From: Hymenopus coronatus
Taxonomy: Eukaryota > Arthropoda > Insecta > Mantodea > Hymenopodidae
DNA: 64,000 nt
Direction: 5' to 3'
Assembly: GCA_030762935.1 (NCBI GenBank)
Contig: CM060898.1
Span: 99,889,281-99,953,280 of the forward strand
The notes below the pieces were generated by a model, which made no database searches, had not been told where the DNA came from, and worked only from the letters and a program-made list of their open reading frames with translations. Each line of letters opens with the position of its first letter. Positions within the stretch are counted from its first letter, which is position 1. The translations under genes and the position numbers were made by a program. Below, one piece after another: positions 43,046 through 55,378 of the stretch.

Positions 43046-45112
43046 TTAAGGGGAGTCAAAATGACCTATGTTGCCAATGTTAAACTTGACCCATTATCTC
43101 ACTATTTAAGATGAGCTAAATTTTTGAAAATATATTTATGATACCTTTTACAGTTGATTGATGAAAAATATAATACTTCTATTGATTAGAAAGAAAGGTA
43201 TGATTTTTTAAAATAAAGCGCTTAAAATGTAGTTGAAAAACGATGATTTTTAAATTAAAAAAATAGATAATCCATATACATGAAAATTGTTTCGTTAAAA
43301 TAAAGTCTATTTACGTATAAATATGTGGTAAGCATTTCAGCCCTTAGCGGTAAATAGTTTCGAAGATAATGGAGCATTTGTATAGAAAATTTTACTTCAG
43401 AAATTGCTTTCAAACACAACATTAAAAAACAATGTAACCTAACTTTCCAAACACAACTTCGCAGTACTTCAAAATTTCCACATGAAGGAAATATAAGCGG
43501 GATGCGAATAGCTAAAGTAAAACTTTCCGATCAAAATATAAAAAAAAAAAAAACAAAAAAACATCCCTTCTCTAACATTAATATTTACAATGTTATTGAT
43601 GTTTTATTAAGTGAGTATGCCAGAATGTTCTAAAAAACCTACTTAGCTGGATTATTTCCAAAATATTTTTAAACTATTTACAACTAGTGCACCTCTATGA
43701 AAGTTATACCAAACGGAGCAGGAGATTCGAAATATTAATATGGAATAAAAATGGAAAAAAGTTATGAAAATCGCATTTCGGCTCCCTTTAAATAAGTATC
43801 TACGAAAATATAATAACGTAAACTCAGCGCATCAAATATTTAAAAACTGGTAATATTCTTAATATGTATATAGAACACTAATAGAATTTAAAATATTAAC
43901 AAACGTCAAAATAGGTGTGTTTAGTATTAAAATAAGTACCCATTTTCCCTGTGCTAATTTAGATGACAGATTTTTTTTTGATGCCGATGAATGTTTTTTT
44001 TTAAGATTTCCAACAATCTGCCTTATTTGTTAACCAGGTAAAACTATTGTTTAAGTAATTAAAAAATGTTAAGTTTTTATACTCTTAAAAATAATATGCT
44101 AAAAACATAATAATGCTATCTTCATGAAATTTAAGTTGGAATATGCAAGCTAGGTGTAAGAACTTACGGCCCATTCTCCTGCCACGCCAGAGTTTGGAGA
44201 AACCGTCGACCAAACCACCCCACATTTCCAGATTCAGCCACCTGCCATTGTTTATACAATACGCAATCTGTTACTTTTAGAGCACTACGCGGAAACAAAA
44301 CACTACACTTAAAAACGTCCTACCGGCTACTAAGTAGCGGACTGACTGAAACGCTCGGGACAACTCGCTATCAGTCGGCTCAGCGATAAACTGACGTGTG
44401 CCGATGAGCGCGTGCGCACGGTTTGCCCGCTTGTCACTGCCACTTTATTGCTCCGTTTCAGGAAATTGCTTTTCCTCCTCATGTGTTCTTTTGTCTTTTT
44501 GGAGTATATATGAAGCATGGATTACAAGTTTAACTGCCAGCTCTGCCATCCTTCATTTGTTTTTAGAGTATAAATGTATTGTTTATGTTCGCCGACAGGT
44601 GGCTGGGAAAAATGAAAACGAGTGCTTTCATAATGTTGCTCTAAAACTTGGAGGGAACATATGGGTTCTAAACCTAGAGACAGAGATAATTTAGACGGCA
44701 ACGCTTATCAATTCATTCGTTGTGTTTCCGGTCAGCTGTTTTGTTGTTTGCAGTGCTGCAAATATGGTATCAAGCATGAGTAATATTCCTAACCTTATTG
44801 TGTTGTATAGAGTGTATAATTGGCTCATTATGCTACCTGTGCAAATAATGCAACGGCATATTTCCTATAGCAATGACGTATGCCGGCATTTCTAGTTGAC
44901 CTTGCCAGGAGAGAATATGAAGAGAAGATAAAACCACTTTGTGATATTATCTCCGAGCAACAAAGACACTTCAGTACATTATTAAATATAAATAGAATAA
45001 CCGAGCAAGATGGCTTCACGGTAATCTGAGGCTAACATTCGGCTACTCTGACCTTGGGCTTTTTCGTGGTTTTCCCGGATCCATAGGCCCATTCTGGCCT
45101 GATTCCTTACTA
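43046..45112. other. Unassigned; AT-rich then a CpG-rich patch
   Basis: 43,046-44,140 is extremely AT-rich with no coding frame. 44,160-44,460 is markedly richer in CG dinucleotides (CACTACGCGGAAAC, GATGAGCGCGTGCGCACGG) and could be a promoter or the end of a large old element. 98- and 62-codon frames overlap there on opposite strands and are not recognisable. 45,035-45,112 (GCTTTTTCGTGGTTTTCCCG, GGCCTGATTCCTTAC) looks like a SINE tail next to the SINE4-like copy. Confidence 0.35.
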
Positions 45113-45370
45113 GGCGGCGCCGAGGTCGAGTGGTTAAAGCGCTCGCTTCTCACATGGAGGTTCTATCTCAAGGATTTGTGGTGGACGAAACGGCTTCTGG
45201 GCGGGTTTACTTCGGTTTCTTCGGTTTCCCTCGCTATGCATTCCACACATTTCTCAATTTTTCTTTTATCCATCTTACTATTATTTCCTGTCATCCACTT
45301 TCTCACTTTCATATCAGACATCAGACATCCTGACTTCTCCCTGCTCCTCAACCAGAGGAAAAGAAAGACA
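45113..45370 (+). mobile_element. SINE4-like copy, diverged
   Basis: Head AGGCGGCGCCGAGGTCGAGT + GGTTAAAGCGCTCGCTTCTC (Leu/Ser-tRNA-like A-box GTCGAGTGG). The B box is degraded (GGTTCTATCTCAAGG). Then ATTTGTGGTGGACGAAACGG and GCGGGTTTACTTCGGTTTC as in SINE4. The tail differs (TCATATCAGACATCAGACAT). Confidence 0.65.
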
Positions 45371-46089
45371 GAATTCTTCTTGGCGTATTAAATTTAATAA
45401 CCCTTTATTAATTAATAATATCCGTCTACCTAGACGTTCATAACTAATGTTAGCTGAACAAAATAAACTCAAAGAACATTAGACCATGAGCAATTATTAA
45501 AACAAAAGTTATATAACGTCCTCAAATATTTAATGTTATTAATCCTAATGGCTGGATTGGTGAGCCCCTTTACTTCCTGGAAGCAGACTCGTATTCATCC
45601 AGGACCTCCGGGTGTAGCAGTACTACCATTGGCTACCAGTGTCACCGCAGTTGCTCGTACTTGGTCGGACTTCGAAGTCGGGGCTTCTCGAATCTTCGTC
45701 TGGAACAAGTCGTCGGTCGCCTGTCTTTCTCCCTCTCCTCTTATGGCTGCTAGGACTTTCCAAGTCGGGTGTATGTGAACTGTATGACGTTCTTATGTCT
45801 GTAAAGATAAATACAAAAGGCGATGGCTTGCCACACACCGGTGTGTGTGTGAGAGTGTATGTATGTCATTCCGGACAACAGGACTGCAGGAAAACAGTCA
45901 CATTGGAAGATTCCTAACATAGTTCAAGCAGTTCTTCATCTCGACGCGGGAGCGCTAGGAGCTATCGCCCTTAGTCTCTCCGAACCCCCTGGGTCCTACA
46001 GACGACTCCAACGCCCTCCCGCTGCCGAGAGCTTTATTTCTAAAGCGCATTCACCACCACTTCAGTCCTCACCGACACTTACACACTGA
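45371..46089. other. Unassigned, GC-richer block
   Basis: 45,533-46,085 is clearly GC-richer than most of the window and contains several short overlapping frames (71-92 codons) on both strands with no recognised product. GGCGTATTAAATTTAATA near 45,382 contains an AT-rich palindrome. It may be an old transposon or an exon-poor gene remnant; the sequence alone does not decide. Confidence 0.3.
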
Positions 46090-46275
46090 AAGAGACGGTT
46101 AGGTGAAATGGAAACGAAATAAGGGACATGTATTTCGGGCATTTGCCCAGCATTTACCCAGTAGCCTGGGAAAACCTCCAAAAAATGCTCAGAGGTTGGC
46201 CACAGGAATCGAACCCAAGACCTCCCGAATACCAGTCCCAGACGAGACGCATGTACCACCTCGTTGTTTCACGGC
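46090..46275 (-). mobile_element. tRNA-headed SINE (SINE6), single copy
   Basis: Read on the minus strand: GAGGTGGTACATGCGTCTCG (A-box region), then GGTCTTGGGTTCGATTCCTG (B box), followed by GGAGGTTTTCCCAGGCTACT and CTTATTTCGTTTCCATTTCA. Only one copy is in the window; the tRNA boxes are clear. Confidence 0.6.
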
Positions 46276-46346
46276 TAATAACATCTCACAACCTGAGTAC
46301 GTTCGATTATTTAGCTAAGTCTTTTGCTTTTTTTGTTTTTTTTTTG

Positions 46347-46575
46347 TAGTGTTTAACGCCCGCTTTTACTGCTCTGGCACCGCAGGCGATGACACTGATG
46401 ATATGTGAAGATGGAGCCCCGGTGGAATGTGATAGTGGGGGAAACCGGAGAACCCGGAGAAAACCCGCCCCTGCGCCGCTTTGTCCACCATAAATCTCAC
46501 ATGCGTCGCTTGGGATCGAACCCGGGCCGTTTAGGTGAGAGGCGAGTGGTCTGACCACTCGGCCACGACGCGGCC
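46347..46575 (-). mobile_element. SINE4 copy, complete
   Basis: Read on the minus strand it begins CCGCGTCGTGGCCGAGTGGT with A box TGGCCGAGTGG and B box GGGTTCGATCCC, then GCGCAGGGGCGGGTTTTCTC. It ends AAAGCGGGCGTTAAACAC. It is the best-preserved SINE4 head here. Confidence 0.85.
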
Positions 46576-46901
46576 AATTCTTTTGAGGATAAAATTCAAG
46601 GATATACAGTGTTAATGAACTACAAATGCAGATAAGTTGATGATAACTTGATACGCGAGTTTAGAAATATCGATTTTCAGCAACACGTTATTCGCGTTCT
46701 CAAGATTTACTGCTATAAAGTTCTCTCAAATCTCGAACAGCTCGTTTGAGAATGCTACACTGTCATGGATTAACCTCCTTCTTGCATTATACATCCTAAT
46801 CTAAGAGGTATTTATTTAATTGATCCTCTGGCTAGATGTGTAATTCAAAAAGTTAACGACTCGGAGGTCATAGATTCGTTTCCTGTCATGTATTTAATTT
46901 T
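46576..46901. other. Unassigned spacer
   Basis: No feature recognised. Confidence 0.4.
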
Positions 46902-47762
46902 TTACTTTCTCTATACGCACCACGTACATAGTGTATAGAGAAGGTATTGCACTCCACCCAAAAATTCGATACCGAGATTTCACCGGAAATATATGTATTA
47001 GGGTCCCCTTTATCTAAAAAAAGCATTTTCGGAAAAAGGTCCGTGTGGGTCCGTGTGTCTTGGACAAGATAACTCAAAAACGAAAAGTAGGTAAAATACC
47101 AAACTAAGTATTTAAGTTTAGTATCTTCCAGGGATGGGACACAAAGATTTTGAGAAAAATCCCCCCACCCCAAACTACCCTTTACATGGAACTGTTTTCA
47201 AAATTTTTGATTTTCTAAAATATGGCTATAACGATTTTGATTAAAATATCGTATATTAAATATATTTACCTGACAAATAAAATGGATATCTTTAATTTTC
47301 TGGGAATAGTCTCTGAAAACTACTTTATTCTCGATGAATTTTACGGAACTTTGCATAACTGCTAAACCGTAAGAGATAGACAAACACTTACCACAAAACA
47401 AATGTAGAGCACGTTAAAACACACAATTTATGTTATATACATTTTTCTCGTGGAGTTGATCGTTTTTCAGCTATTTCTTGTTTGTGATTTCACCTGTAAA
47501 AAACGTATGCTTTTCTCACACAGGAATTTGTCAACTCTGTCCATACAAACAAAGGAGCTTCAGTCACATAGCAACCAGCTTTTTGACTATCACTTTAATC
47601 TATCGGACTACTTTATTTCCGCTCTACTTACAAGGAAGCAAGTAATAAGACTTTTTCTGCTATTTTTTTGTCGATTAGGGTGAAGTAAATAGAAGCATAA
47701 GCTTTTTAACAATAATTTGTTACAGAGATGTAGAGAAAGCCATGTGAATGGAACACATCAGA
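46902..47762 (-). mobile_element. AT-family copy, near consensus
   Basis: Right end TTACTTTCTCTATACGCACC, CGATACCGAGATTTCACCGG, GGTCCGTGTGGGTCCGTGTG. The left end is intact: GATGTAGAGAAAGCCATGTG and GGAACACATCAGA. Of about 860 bases, it is one of the copies best suited to building a consensus. Confidence 0.88.
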
Positions 47763-47814
47763 TTTTTTTTTTTTTTCCTTTTTCTTTTAAGTCCATACAA
47801 AGAAGTACTGCTTG

Positions 47815-47885
47815 GTGTAGAGATTCGAACTCGAAAAAAATAATGCCTATTGTGCGAAGTTAATGTCATAACCATTACACCAAAA
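47815..47885 (-). mobile_element. tRNA-like remnant
   Basis: The minus strand gives TTGGTGTAATGGTTATGACA (A box) and TCGAGTTCGAATCTCTACAC (B box). It is probably the head of another SINE; the body is not visible. It lies after a T-run. A (GTT)n run follows at about 47,910. Confidence 0.5.
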
Positions 47886-48077
47886 AGATACGCTCTCCAA
47901 CGGACCTTCGTTGTTGTTGTTGTTGTTTATAAGACTCTCAAGAGTTATCTACCAATTGAGAAGTTTAAAATATTGTGTACCGAAGGATATTCTCAAAACA
48001 TCCTATTTCGCTTTCTTCAATAGCATCATTAGTTATGACATAAATAAGGTACTAATTTTACCAAACAAAACAAAAAA

Positions 48078-49106
48078 ACTGATGTGTACCATTCACATGA
48101 CTTCCTCTACATCTCTGCTTATACATCTATTTACTTCATGTTAATCAGACTAGGCTGCGCCATGGCCGAGTGGTTAGACCACTCGACTCTTACCTAGCCG
48201 GCCTGGGTTCGATCCCAAGCGACCGCATGTGAGATTTGTGGTGGACAAAGCGGCGCTGGAGCGGGTTTTCTCCGGGTACTCTGGTCTCCCATCTCATTCC
48301 ACCGGTCTCCATCATCATTTATGTATCATCAGTGTCACCGCATACGGTGCCTTAAAGTAGTTAAATCGGGTGTTAAACACAACAACAAAAAATTAATCAG
48401 ACTAAAATTGCAGAAATAGTCTTATTACTTGGTTCCTTGATGCTATGTTTGCTTTGTTCCTTGCTGGTTGCTATGTCACTGAAGTTCCTTTATATGGAAG
48501 CAGTTGACAAATTCCTATATGAGAAAAGTATGTCTTCATAGCAGAAACCAAAAACAAGGAATGACTAAAAAAACGAAGACTCCTGAAAAAATTTATATAA
48601 CATAAATTGTGTGTTTTAACGTGCTCTACATTTTTCGTGCAGTAAGTTTTTGTCCATCTCTTACGGTTTAGCAGTTATTCAAAATTCCGTAAAATTCATC
48701 CAGAATAAAGTAGTCTTCAGAGGCTATTCCCAGAAAATTCAAGATATACATTTTATTTGTCAGGTAAATATCTTTAATATTCGAAATTTTAATCAAAATC
48801 GTTACAGCCATTTTTAAGAAAATCAACATTTTCGAAAAAAAGTTTCATGTAAAGGGTAGTTTGGGTGGGGGGATTTTTTTCAAAATCTTCGTGTCGCATC
48901 CCAAGTTTGGTATTTTACCGACTTTTCGTTTTTGAGTTATCGTGTTCACAGACACACGGACACACGGACCTTTTTGTGAAAATGCTTTTTTTGGATATAG
49001 GGGACCCTAAAACATATTCGTTCCGTTGATATCTCGGTATCGAATGTTTGGGTGGAGTGCAATACCTTCTCTATACACTATGTACATAGTGCGTATAGAG
49101 AAAGTA
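48078..49106 (+). mobile_element. AT-family copy with SINE4 insert
   Basis: Left end CTGATGTGTACCATTCACAT, then ACTTCCTCTACATC. Right end GTGCGTATAGAGAAAGT. The right-end hairpin is well formed (CTCTATACACTATGTACATA, GTGCGTATAGAG). The interior is close to 12,472-13,309 and 51,544-52,334. Confidence 0.88.
48153..48392 (+). mobile_element. SINE4 copy, full length with exact target duplication
   Basis: 240 bases: GGCTGCGCCATGGCCGAGTG, A box TGGCCGAGTGG, B box GGGTTCGATCCC, ATTTGTGGTGGACAAAGCGG, and the tail GGGTGTTAAACACAACAACA. It is flanked by the perfect 12-base duplication TTAATCAGACTA at 48,141-48,152 and 48,393-48,404, which defines its ends and shows insertion into the AT copy by LINE-type priming. 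Confidence 0.93.
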
Positions 49107-49908
49107 AAAAGGCCATACGCATACTATCAGGAGCAAATTATGTGCTCACTGCCATCTTCTTTTATTTCTGTGAAAATCTTTGTATCCATTTAAATACGAG
49201 TATTTAAATGGATGTTAAATATAACAACAATAATTTAATTAACAACAGTAATATCCATCATTATTTCACAAGATACATTTGTCACACCAAGGGTTAGGTT
49301 AACCAAATCCCCAACGCTGGTATAAATCTCTATTCTTTGTTCAATAAATTGCGATGCGAGATGTATGTTTCAAATTTTGATATTTTCAAGAAAAGGGTCA
49401 AGGATTGGTTAACCAATAACCCTTTTATCACCTAATTTGAATAGACAACTCCTCATTTTAACTTGTTTAAGACACATCTTTATTCTCTGAAAATATTTCG
49501 GTGTAGTTCATTAGTATCCTGTATAGTTTGTGCAAACATTCCTTTAGTCTGAGAACAAAGTCCAGCAGACTCAGGCCTATTTCAGAAGTCGCTACTGTCC
49601 AAAGGAGGAAGGAAGTGGCATCAGCGACCCAATTTAGTGTTTATCCAAAGAGGTTCCTCTTGTAACCAGTGATAGTGTACCGTTATACCGAGACTCAACT
49701 CCCATGTATTCGGTAATAGTGACTGCCTGTGCACGTTTTCCAGACTTCGCACAATGCTGATACATAGAGGTGTTGGGAAGGAGGTCAACGTTCTAATTAA
49801 ACATGAAAGCAAGGAGTCTTTGACCAACAGCGGTATCATTAGAGGGAAAATAATTGCATCTACTCTAAGTGAGTACATTCTACAATTAATTTGCAGCACA
49901 AAAAAAAA
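49107..49908. other. Unassigned spacer
   Basis: Contains a short palindrome near 49,196 (AATACGAGTATTTAAATGGA preceded by CCATTTAAATACGAG). Open frames of 92-101 codons on opposite strands at 49,621-50,059 overlap each other and an AT copy and are not recognised. Confidence 0.35.
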
Positions 49909-50790
49909 ATATTATGTGTTCCAGTCACATGAATTTCCCTACCTGTTTCACCAACAAACTGTTCTTATAAAACATTATTCTTTTTTCTGCATCACGATAA
50001 TTGAGCTAAACGTTAGCAGAACTTGTCTTCTTGCTTGCTTTTTTTTTTTTTTTTTGTAAATAGAAGCGAATTAATGGAATGCACAGGCTAAAGGGATAGT
50101 CAAATCTAAAGCTGGTTACTATGTCAAACAATAACTGAAGTAAGGTTATTTCTGCTTGGTAGGAGTAAAAAGACGAAAAGAAAGATGACTTCCCGTTTGA
50201 GAAAAGTTTAAGTAACCTAAAACTGATACCAAAAACACGGAATATCTCGGATACGGTTAACTCTGCAAGAAAAATGTATATGACATAATTTGTGTGTGTT
50301 AACGAGACCTATATTTATATTATACATGTTTAAGTTTTTGTCCCTCTCTTACGATTTACAGTTATGCAAAAGTTATACAAAAGACATCCAGAATGAAGCT
50401 GTCTTCAGAGTTTATTCCCCAAAAAATTCAAAGTATACAAATTTCGTTTGTAATAAAAATATATTAAGCAAATGGTATTTTATTCAAAATAATTAGAGGT
50501 GTTTTTGAGAAAATCTAAAATTTCGGCAGATGTTCTATATAAAGAGTAGTTGGGGTGGGAGGGGGATTTTCTTGAAAATCTTAGAGTCGTATCCTTGGAA
50601 GATACTGAAATTAGATAGCAAGTTTAGTGTTTAATCTATTCTTCCTTTTGGGGTTATGCTGTCTACATATAACATACACAAACATAGACACACACCAGGC
50701 CTGAAATCTCGGTATCGAATTTTTGGGTGGAATACAATATTACATTCTCTCTCTACTATGTACATTGTATATACCTGATAGAAAAAGAAA
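49909..50790 (+). mobile_element. AT-family copy, diverged ends
   Basis: Left end ATTATGTGTTCCAGTCACAT, then AATTTCCCTACCTG. The right part loses the CTTTTTCTAAAAATGC block and ends TACCTGATAGAAAAAGAA. A T-run of 17 lies near 50,040. Confidence 0.75.
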
Positions 50791-51186
50791 TAAATTAGGC
50801 GGTAAGAAAAAGTATAAATGTTGAGTTCGTCCAGATAGTAAAATTATAAAGCAATGTCCAAAAGCTCCACAAAAACCAATAAATAAAAGAAAGGGGTTTG
50901 AAAAGCATAGCATTCATCTGTAAATCTACAATCTGTTTTCAAAAGGAACTCTTCCTGCCTTACCAGAACTGCTTGTTCATTTGCAAGGGGAAATACATTT
51001 TCCAGACAAGAGGTTATCATAGAAAAGAGTAATTAATCGGCATGGATTTACATACGGGACGCTAAGCAACCACAAAAGCATTATGAAATCACCATGTACA
51101 CAAATTTAAGAAAAATAAATAGATTTCGAGCTCTTGGATATTTAATGACTTACTTCGACGAGATATATTTTGATGGTGTAAAAAAA
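50791..51186. other. Unassigned spacer
   Basis: No feature recognised. Confidence 0.4.
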
Positions 51187-51540
51187 TCTTATGTCTTCCA
51201 TCACATAACTTTCTCTAGCTGCTCCGCAACTTTTTCTTACAAAAGATTATTCTTTTATCTACATCATGCTAATCCACATAAACATTAACAGAATTGGTCT
51301 TATTAATTGCTTCCCGAGTAGAAGGGAAATAAGGGAATGCACAGGCTAAAACGATAGTCAAATCTTTCAAAAACCGATCGTTGTATGAAACAATCCAAAT
51401 TCGGTTCTCCTTGCTTGATATGAGTAAACAAACCAGAGGTGAAAAGAAAGATTATTTCCCGATTTAGAAAAGTTTAACTAGCTTAAAGCTGTAACCAATA
51501 ACACTGAGTATCGTGAAAACGGTGAATTCTACAAAAAAAA
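51187..51540 (+). mobile_element. AT-family copy, AGC left third
   Basis: Left end TCTTATGTCTTCCATCACAT, then AACTTTCTCTAGCTGCTCC. It is cut off at an A-run where the next copy starts. Confidence 0.75.
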
Positions 51541-51543
51541 AAA

Positions 51544-52334
51544 TCTGATGTCTTCCATTCACATGACTTTCTCTATATCACTGCAACAAGTTTTTCTATT
51601 TACTTCATCTAATGGAGCAAAAATTAGCAGAAATAGTCTTATTACTTGCTTCCTTGTTAGTAGAACCAAAATAAAGGGGTACCATAGGTTAAAGTGTTAG
51701 TCAAAAGCCGGTTGCTCTGGGACTGAAGTTCCTTTGTTTGTATGGACACGAGTTCACAAAGTCCTGTATGAGAAAAATATGTCTTTATAGTTGAAAAAAT
51801 AAACAAGGAATATCTCAAAAACAATCAACTCCACGAAAAAAATGCATATAACATAAATTGTGTGCTTTAGGGTGCTCTACATTTATTATGTGGTAAGTGT
51901 TTGTCCATCTCTTACGGTTTAGTAGTTATGCACAATTCCGTAAAATTGACCAAGAATAAAATAGTCTTCAGAGGTTATTCCCAGAAAATTCAAAATATAC
52001 ACTTTATTTGTCATGCAAATATCTTTAATATACGATATTTTAATCAAAATCGTTAGAGCCATTTTTTAGAAAATCAACATTTTCAAAAAAAATCCATGTA
52101 AAGGGTAGTTTGGGGTGGGGGATTTTTCTCAAAATCTTTTACCGACTTTTCGTTTTTGAGTTATCGTGTTCAGAGACACACGGACACACATGGACCTTTT
52201 TCTGAAAATACTTTTTTTTGAATACGGGGACCCTAAAACATATATTTCCGGTGAAATCTCGGTATCCAATTTTTTGGTGGAGTGCAATACTTTCTCTATA
52301 CACTATATACATAGCACATAGAGAGAAAGTAAAA
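51544..52334 (+). mobile_element. AT-family copy, CTATA-like subtype
   Basis: Left end TCTGATGTCTTCCATTCACA, then ACTTTCTCTATATC. Right end ACATAGAGAGAAAGT. About 45 bases spanning the GTGTCGCATCC block and palindrome are deleted near 52,136. It abuts the truncated preceding copy. Confidence 0.82.
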
Positions 52335-53598
52335 AATATGTGACATACATTTTGTGAATTAACGCGCTCTACATTTTTGTGCAGTAAATTTTTGTGTATC
52401 TTTTACAGTGTACCAGTTATACAAAAAGCACGTAAAGGTCATCCAGAAAGAAGAGGTCTTTACATGCTAATCCCAGAAAATTTAAGATATACATCCTCTT
52501 TGTCATGTAAATATTTTTATATACAGTATTATAATCAATATCGTTAAGAGTCATTTCTGAGAAAATAAAATTTTCGAAATTTTCTCCCTGTAAAGGGTAG
52601 TTTGGGGTGGGAGGATTTTTCTCATAATCTTCGAGTCATATCCTTGGAAGATACTAAACTTAAACAGCAAATTTGGTATTATTTTACCAACTTTTCGTTG
52701 TTAAGTTGTTGTGCTCACAGACACCAGGATACACATACACCCACACACACTGACACAGACATACCTTTTTCTAAAATGCCTTTTTTCGATACGCGGACCC
52801 TAAAACTTGTATTTCCGGTGCATTAAATTTTTGAGTGGACTGCAATACCTTCTCTACCTATGTACTAAGTAGAGAATGTAAACATGAAAGTACGTTAAAT
52901 ACCAAACTTGATATTTAAGTTTAACATCTTCCAAGGATACAACATAAAGATTAGCAATAAAATCTATCTACCTCAGACTGTCCCTCACGTGTAAGGTTTT
53001 TCGAAAATATTAATTTTCTAAAAAATGGCTCTTGCATAAAGGTAAGGGATGGACAAAAATGTACTACATAGAAAATGTAGATACCGTTAAAACTCGCAGT
53101 TTTATGTCATACACATTATTTTCGTGCAATTGACCATTTCCGAGATATTTCTTGCTATTGGTTTCAGTTTTGAAATACCGTTTACAACCGAAAGCGCTCA
53201 TTCGTTTCATCTCTTTCTTTTCAATCCTGGCCATGCAAAGAGAACCGAATTTCAATTGTATCATATAGCTACCAGTATATTTACCAATATCGGTTTAGCC
53301 TAATGTATCTCCTTATTTCCCTCTACTTACAAGGAAATGCTTTTCTCATATGGGGAATTGCCAACTCCTGGCCTCGCAAAGAAACGCATTTCAATTAGAA
53401 ACCAGTTTTTAAAGATTGGAATATTACCGTCACTTAGTGTGTTCCCTTATTTCCCTTCTGCTTACAAGGAAGTAAGTAACAAGACCATTTCAGCTGGTGT
53501 TTATCTTGAATAGCATAAAATTGAAGTATGAGCTTTTTAGCAATAAATTGTTACAAAGTTGTAGAAAAAGTCATGTGAAGGGAACACATCGGTTTTTA
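52335..53598. mobile_element. Two AT-family copies converging, both without right or left ends
   Basis: 52,335-52,880 (plus) lacks the left third and ends ACTAAGTAGAGAATGTAA. 52,885-53,598 (minus) lacks the right end, shows an internal deletion near 53,035, and has a duplicated CTGGCCATGCAAAGAGAACC-type block (53,227 and 53,370). It ends GTGAAGGGAACACATCGG. Confidence 0.72.
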
Positions 53599-53611
53599 AT
53601 AATATAATTCA

Positions 53612-53788
53612 CAGAGCACACCGACACACACGTGCGCGCGTACCTTTTTCAATGAATTAGTTTTTCTTTTGTATTCAATGGTCAGCAAAACATGTATTTC
53701 CGGGGAAATGTCTGAATGGAATATTCAGTCGAATTCTGTACCTTCTCCACCTAGTATGTGCAGTATAGTGATAGAGAAAGTAAAAAAT
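53612..53788 (+). mobile_element. AT-family right-end fragment
   Basis: CACACCGACACACACGTGCG, AACATGTATTTCCGGGGAAA and the end AGTGATAGAGAAAGTAA. Confidence 0.7.
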
Positions 53789-53989
53789 AAATTGGTTATT
53801 AGTTTTTGAACACCGTGCTTTAAAACTATCGACTATTTTAGATTCTTGGTGAGTAAAGGCATAGCTGAAAGCATATAAATGTCACCAGTATACTTTTATA
53901 TAGTCAAAATATTCCGTCTAAAGGCACGAACACTGTAGTATAGACTGATTACCTCAAAACAAAACCCTCCAAACCATTCAGCTTACACC

Positions 53990-54250
53990 GAACCAGATGA
54001 CTTAGGAGTTTCGTCTAGGACCGGCATCCGGAAGGTTGTGGGTTCGATTCCGGCGGCAGACTTCTCTGGCCCAGGATTCTTTTCGGGAATTTTCCCGATG
54101 CCCTAGGCGAATGGTAGGGAAGTTCCTTCATTCCTAGAACTTCCTGTACCTTCATTACATCTCCATTTCATTTCAACCGATCTCTTTCAAGGTAGTAGTA
54201 AGCATTGACGAAGGCTCTGGTGGTGGCTCCCTTTATTGGTGATAAATGCA
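53990..54250 (+). mobile_element. tRNA-headed SINE (SINE7), diverged
   Basis: AGTTTCGTCTAGGACCGGCA (A-box region), GTTGTGGGTTCGATTCCGGC (B box), CTTCTCTGGCCCAGGATTC and GGAATTTTCCCGATGCCC. 59,331-59,480 shares GGGTTCGATTCC and CTGGCCCAAGGGTTTATTCG, so two related copies occur in the window. The tail is uncertain; sequence to 54,450 is GC-richer and unassigned. Confidence 0.55.
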
Positions 54251-54454
54251 GCTCTCGTTGGCAGGTTGGTGTGATAAACTGCTTGGGCTACGTTAGCGAC
54301 TCATCAGGGAGGCTTTTTCACCGCGGTCCGGTTTCGGTCACCCGTTAATAATGCATTTATCCTATCCTTCTGGGAACTGAAATAAGTCCATAGGTGATTC
54401 CAGTGTAGGATCCCCTCCGGAATATACCAACCAATCTAACTTTTTTTTTTATAT

Positions 54455-54692
54455 TGAAAACAGTACCGGAGTCTGACCAGAACTCCGGCGCTTTATTCCC
54501 GTTTACTTCCCCGCCCCCTTAAATTTACTGCATGATTACTGGTTTTACTGTTCCTTTACACAAACCTACACACATTGCAGAAACATTAAACACCCATGCC
54601 CAAGGCGGAGTTCGAAGCCACGATCCCCTGCCCACGAAGCACCAAAGCGAGACGCCTTAGCGAGCGAGGTCATGAGGACTGGCACCTTCAGT
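54455..54692 (-). mobile_element. SINE2 copy, near full length
   Basis: Minus strand: the head GTGCCAGTCCTCATGACCTC, GCTCGCTAAGGCGTCTCGCT and B box GGCTTCGAACTCC; then ACAGTAAAACCAGTAATCAT. The distal part AGCGCCGGAGTTCTGGTCAG + ACTCCGG contains a CCGGAGT inverted repeat. It ends in an A-run (T-run on the plus strand at 54,441-54,450). Confidence 0.75.
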
Positions 54693-54853
54693 TTGCCGTT
54701 ACCCATTGAAGATTATATTAATCGCCTCAGCTAGCCCGCATTCTACTGTTAATCACGTGGTCCAATATAGCCGTATTTCACCTGTTCAGGTATTACTTTG
54801 TGCCTTAAAAGAGCTGTGGAGCTCAATGGAGAAATATTTAATTAACTTAGGCT

Positions 54854-55040
54854 AGTATTTTGACCTATCGATATTCGCTAATACCATATTTTTAATTTTG
54901 CTTACATTGTTCTTATCTAACTTTCTGGGCTGTATGTGTTATACTTTTAAATGAAAACATAAGGGAGCCTTAATGAAAACCATGTAAAAAGGAAGACATG
55001 TGATATTTCACTACCATTTTGTTCGTTTTCTGTTATTTTA

Positions 55041-55107
<67 letters not shown>

Positions 55108-55294
55108 AGTATTTTGACCTATCGATATTCGCTAATACCATATTTTTAATTTTGCTTACATTGTTCTTATCTAACTTTCTGGGCTGTATGTGTTATACTG
55201 TTAAATGAAAACATAAGGGAGCCTTAATGAAAACCATGTAAAAAGGAAGACATGTGATATTTCACTACCATTTTGTTCGTTTTCTGTTATTTTA

Positions 55295-55378
<84 letters not shown>

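Noticed and set aside
48153..48230. Functional tRNA-Leu or tRNA-Ser gene
   Set aside because: A and B boxes are present, but the sequence continues into a SINE4 body, has a 12-base target duplication, and has sister copies with the same body.
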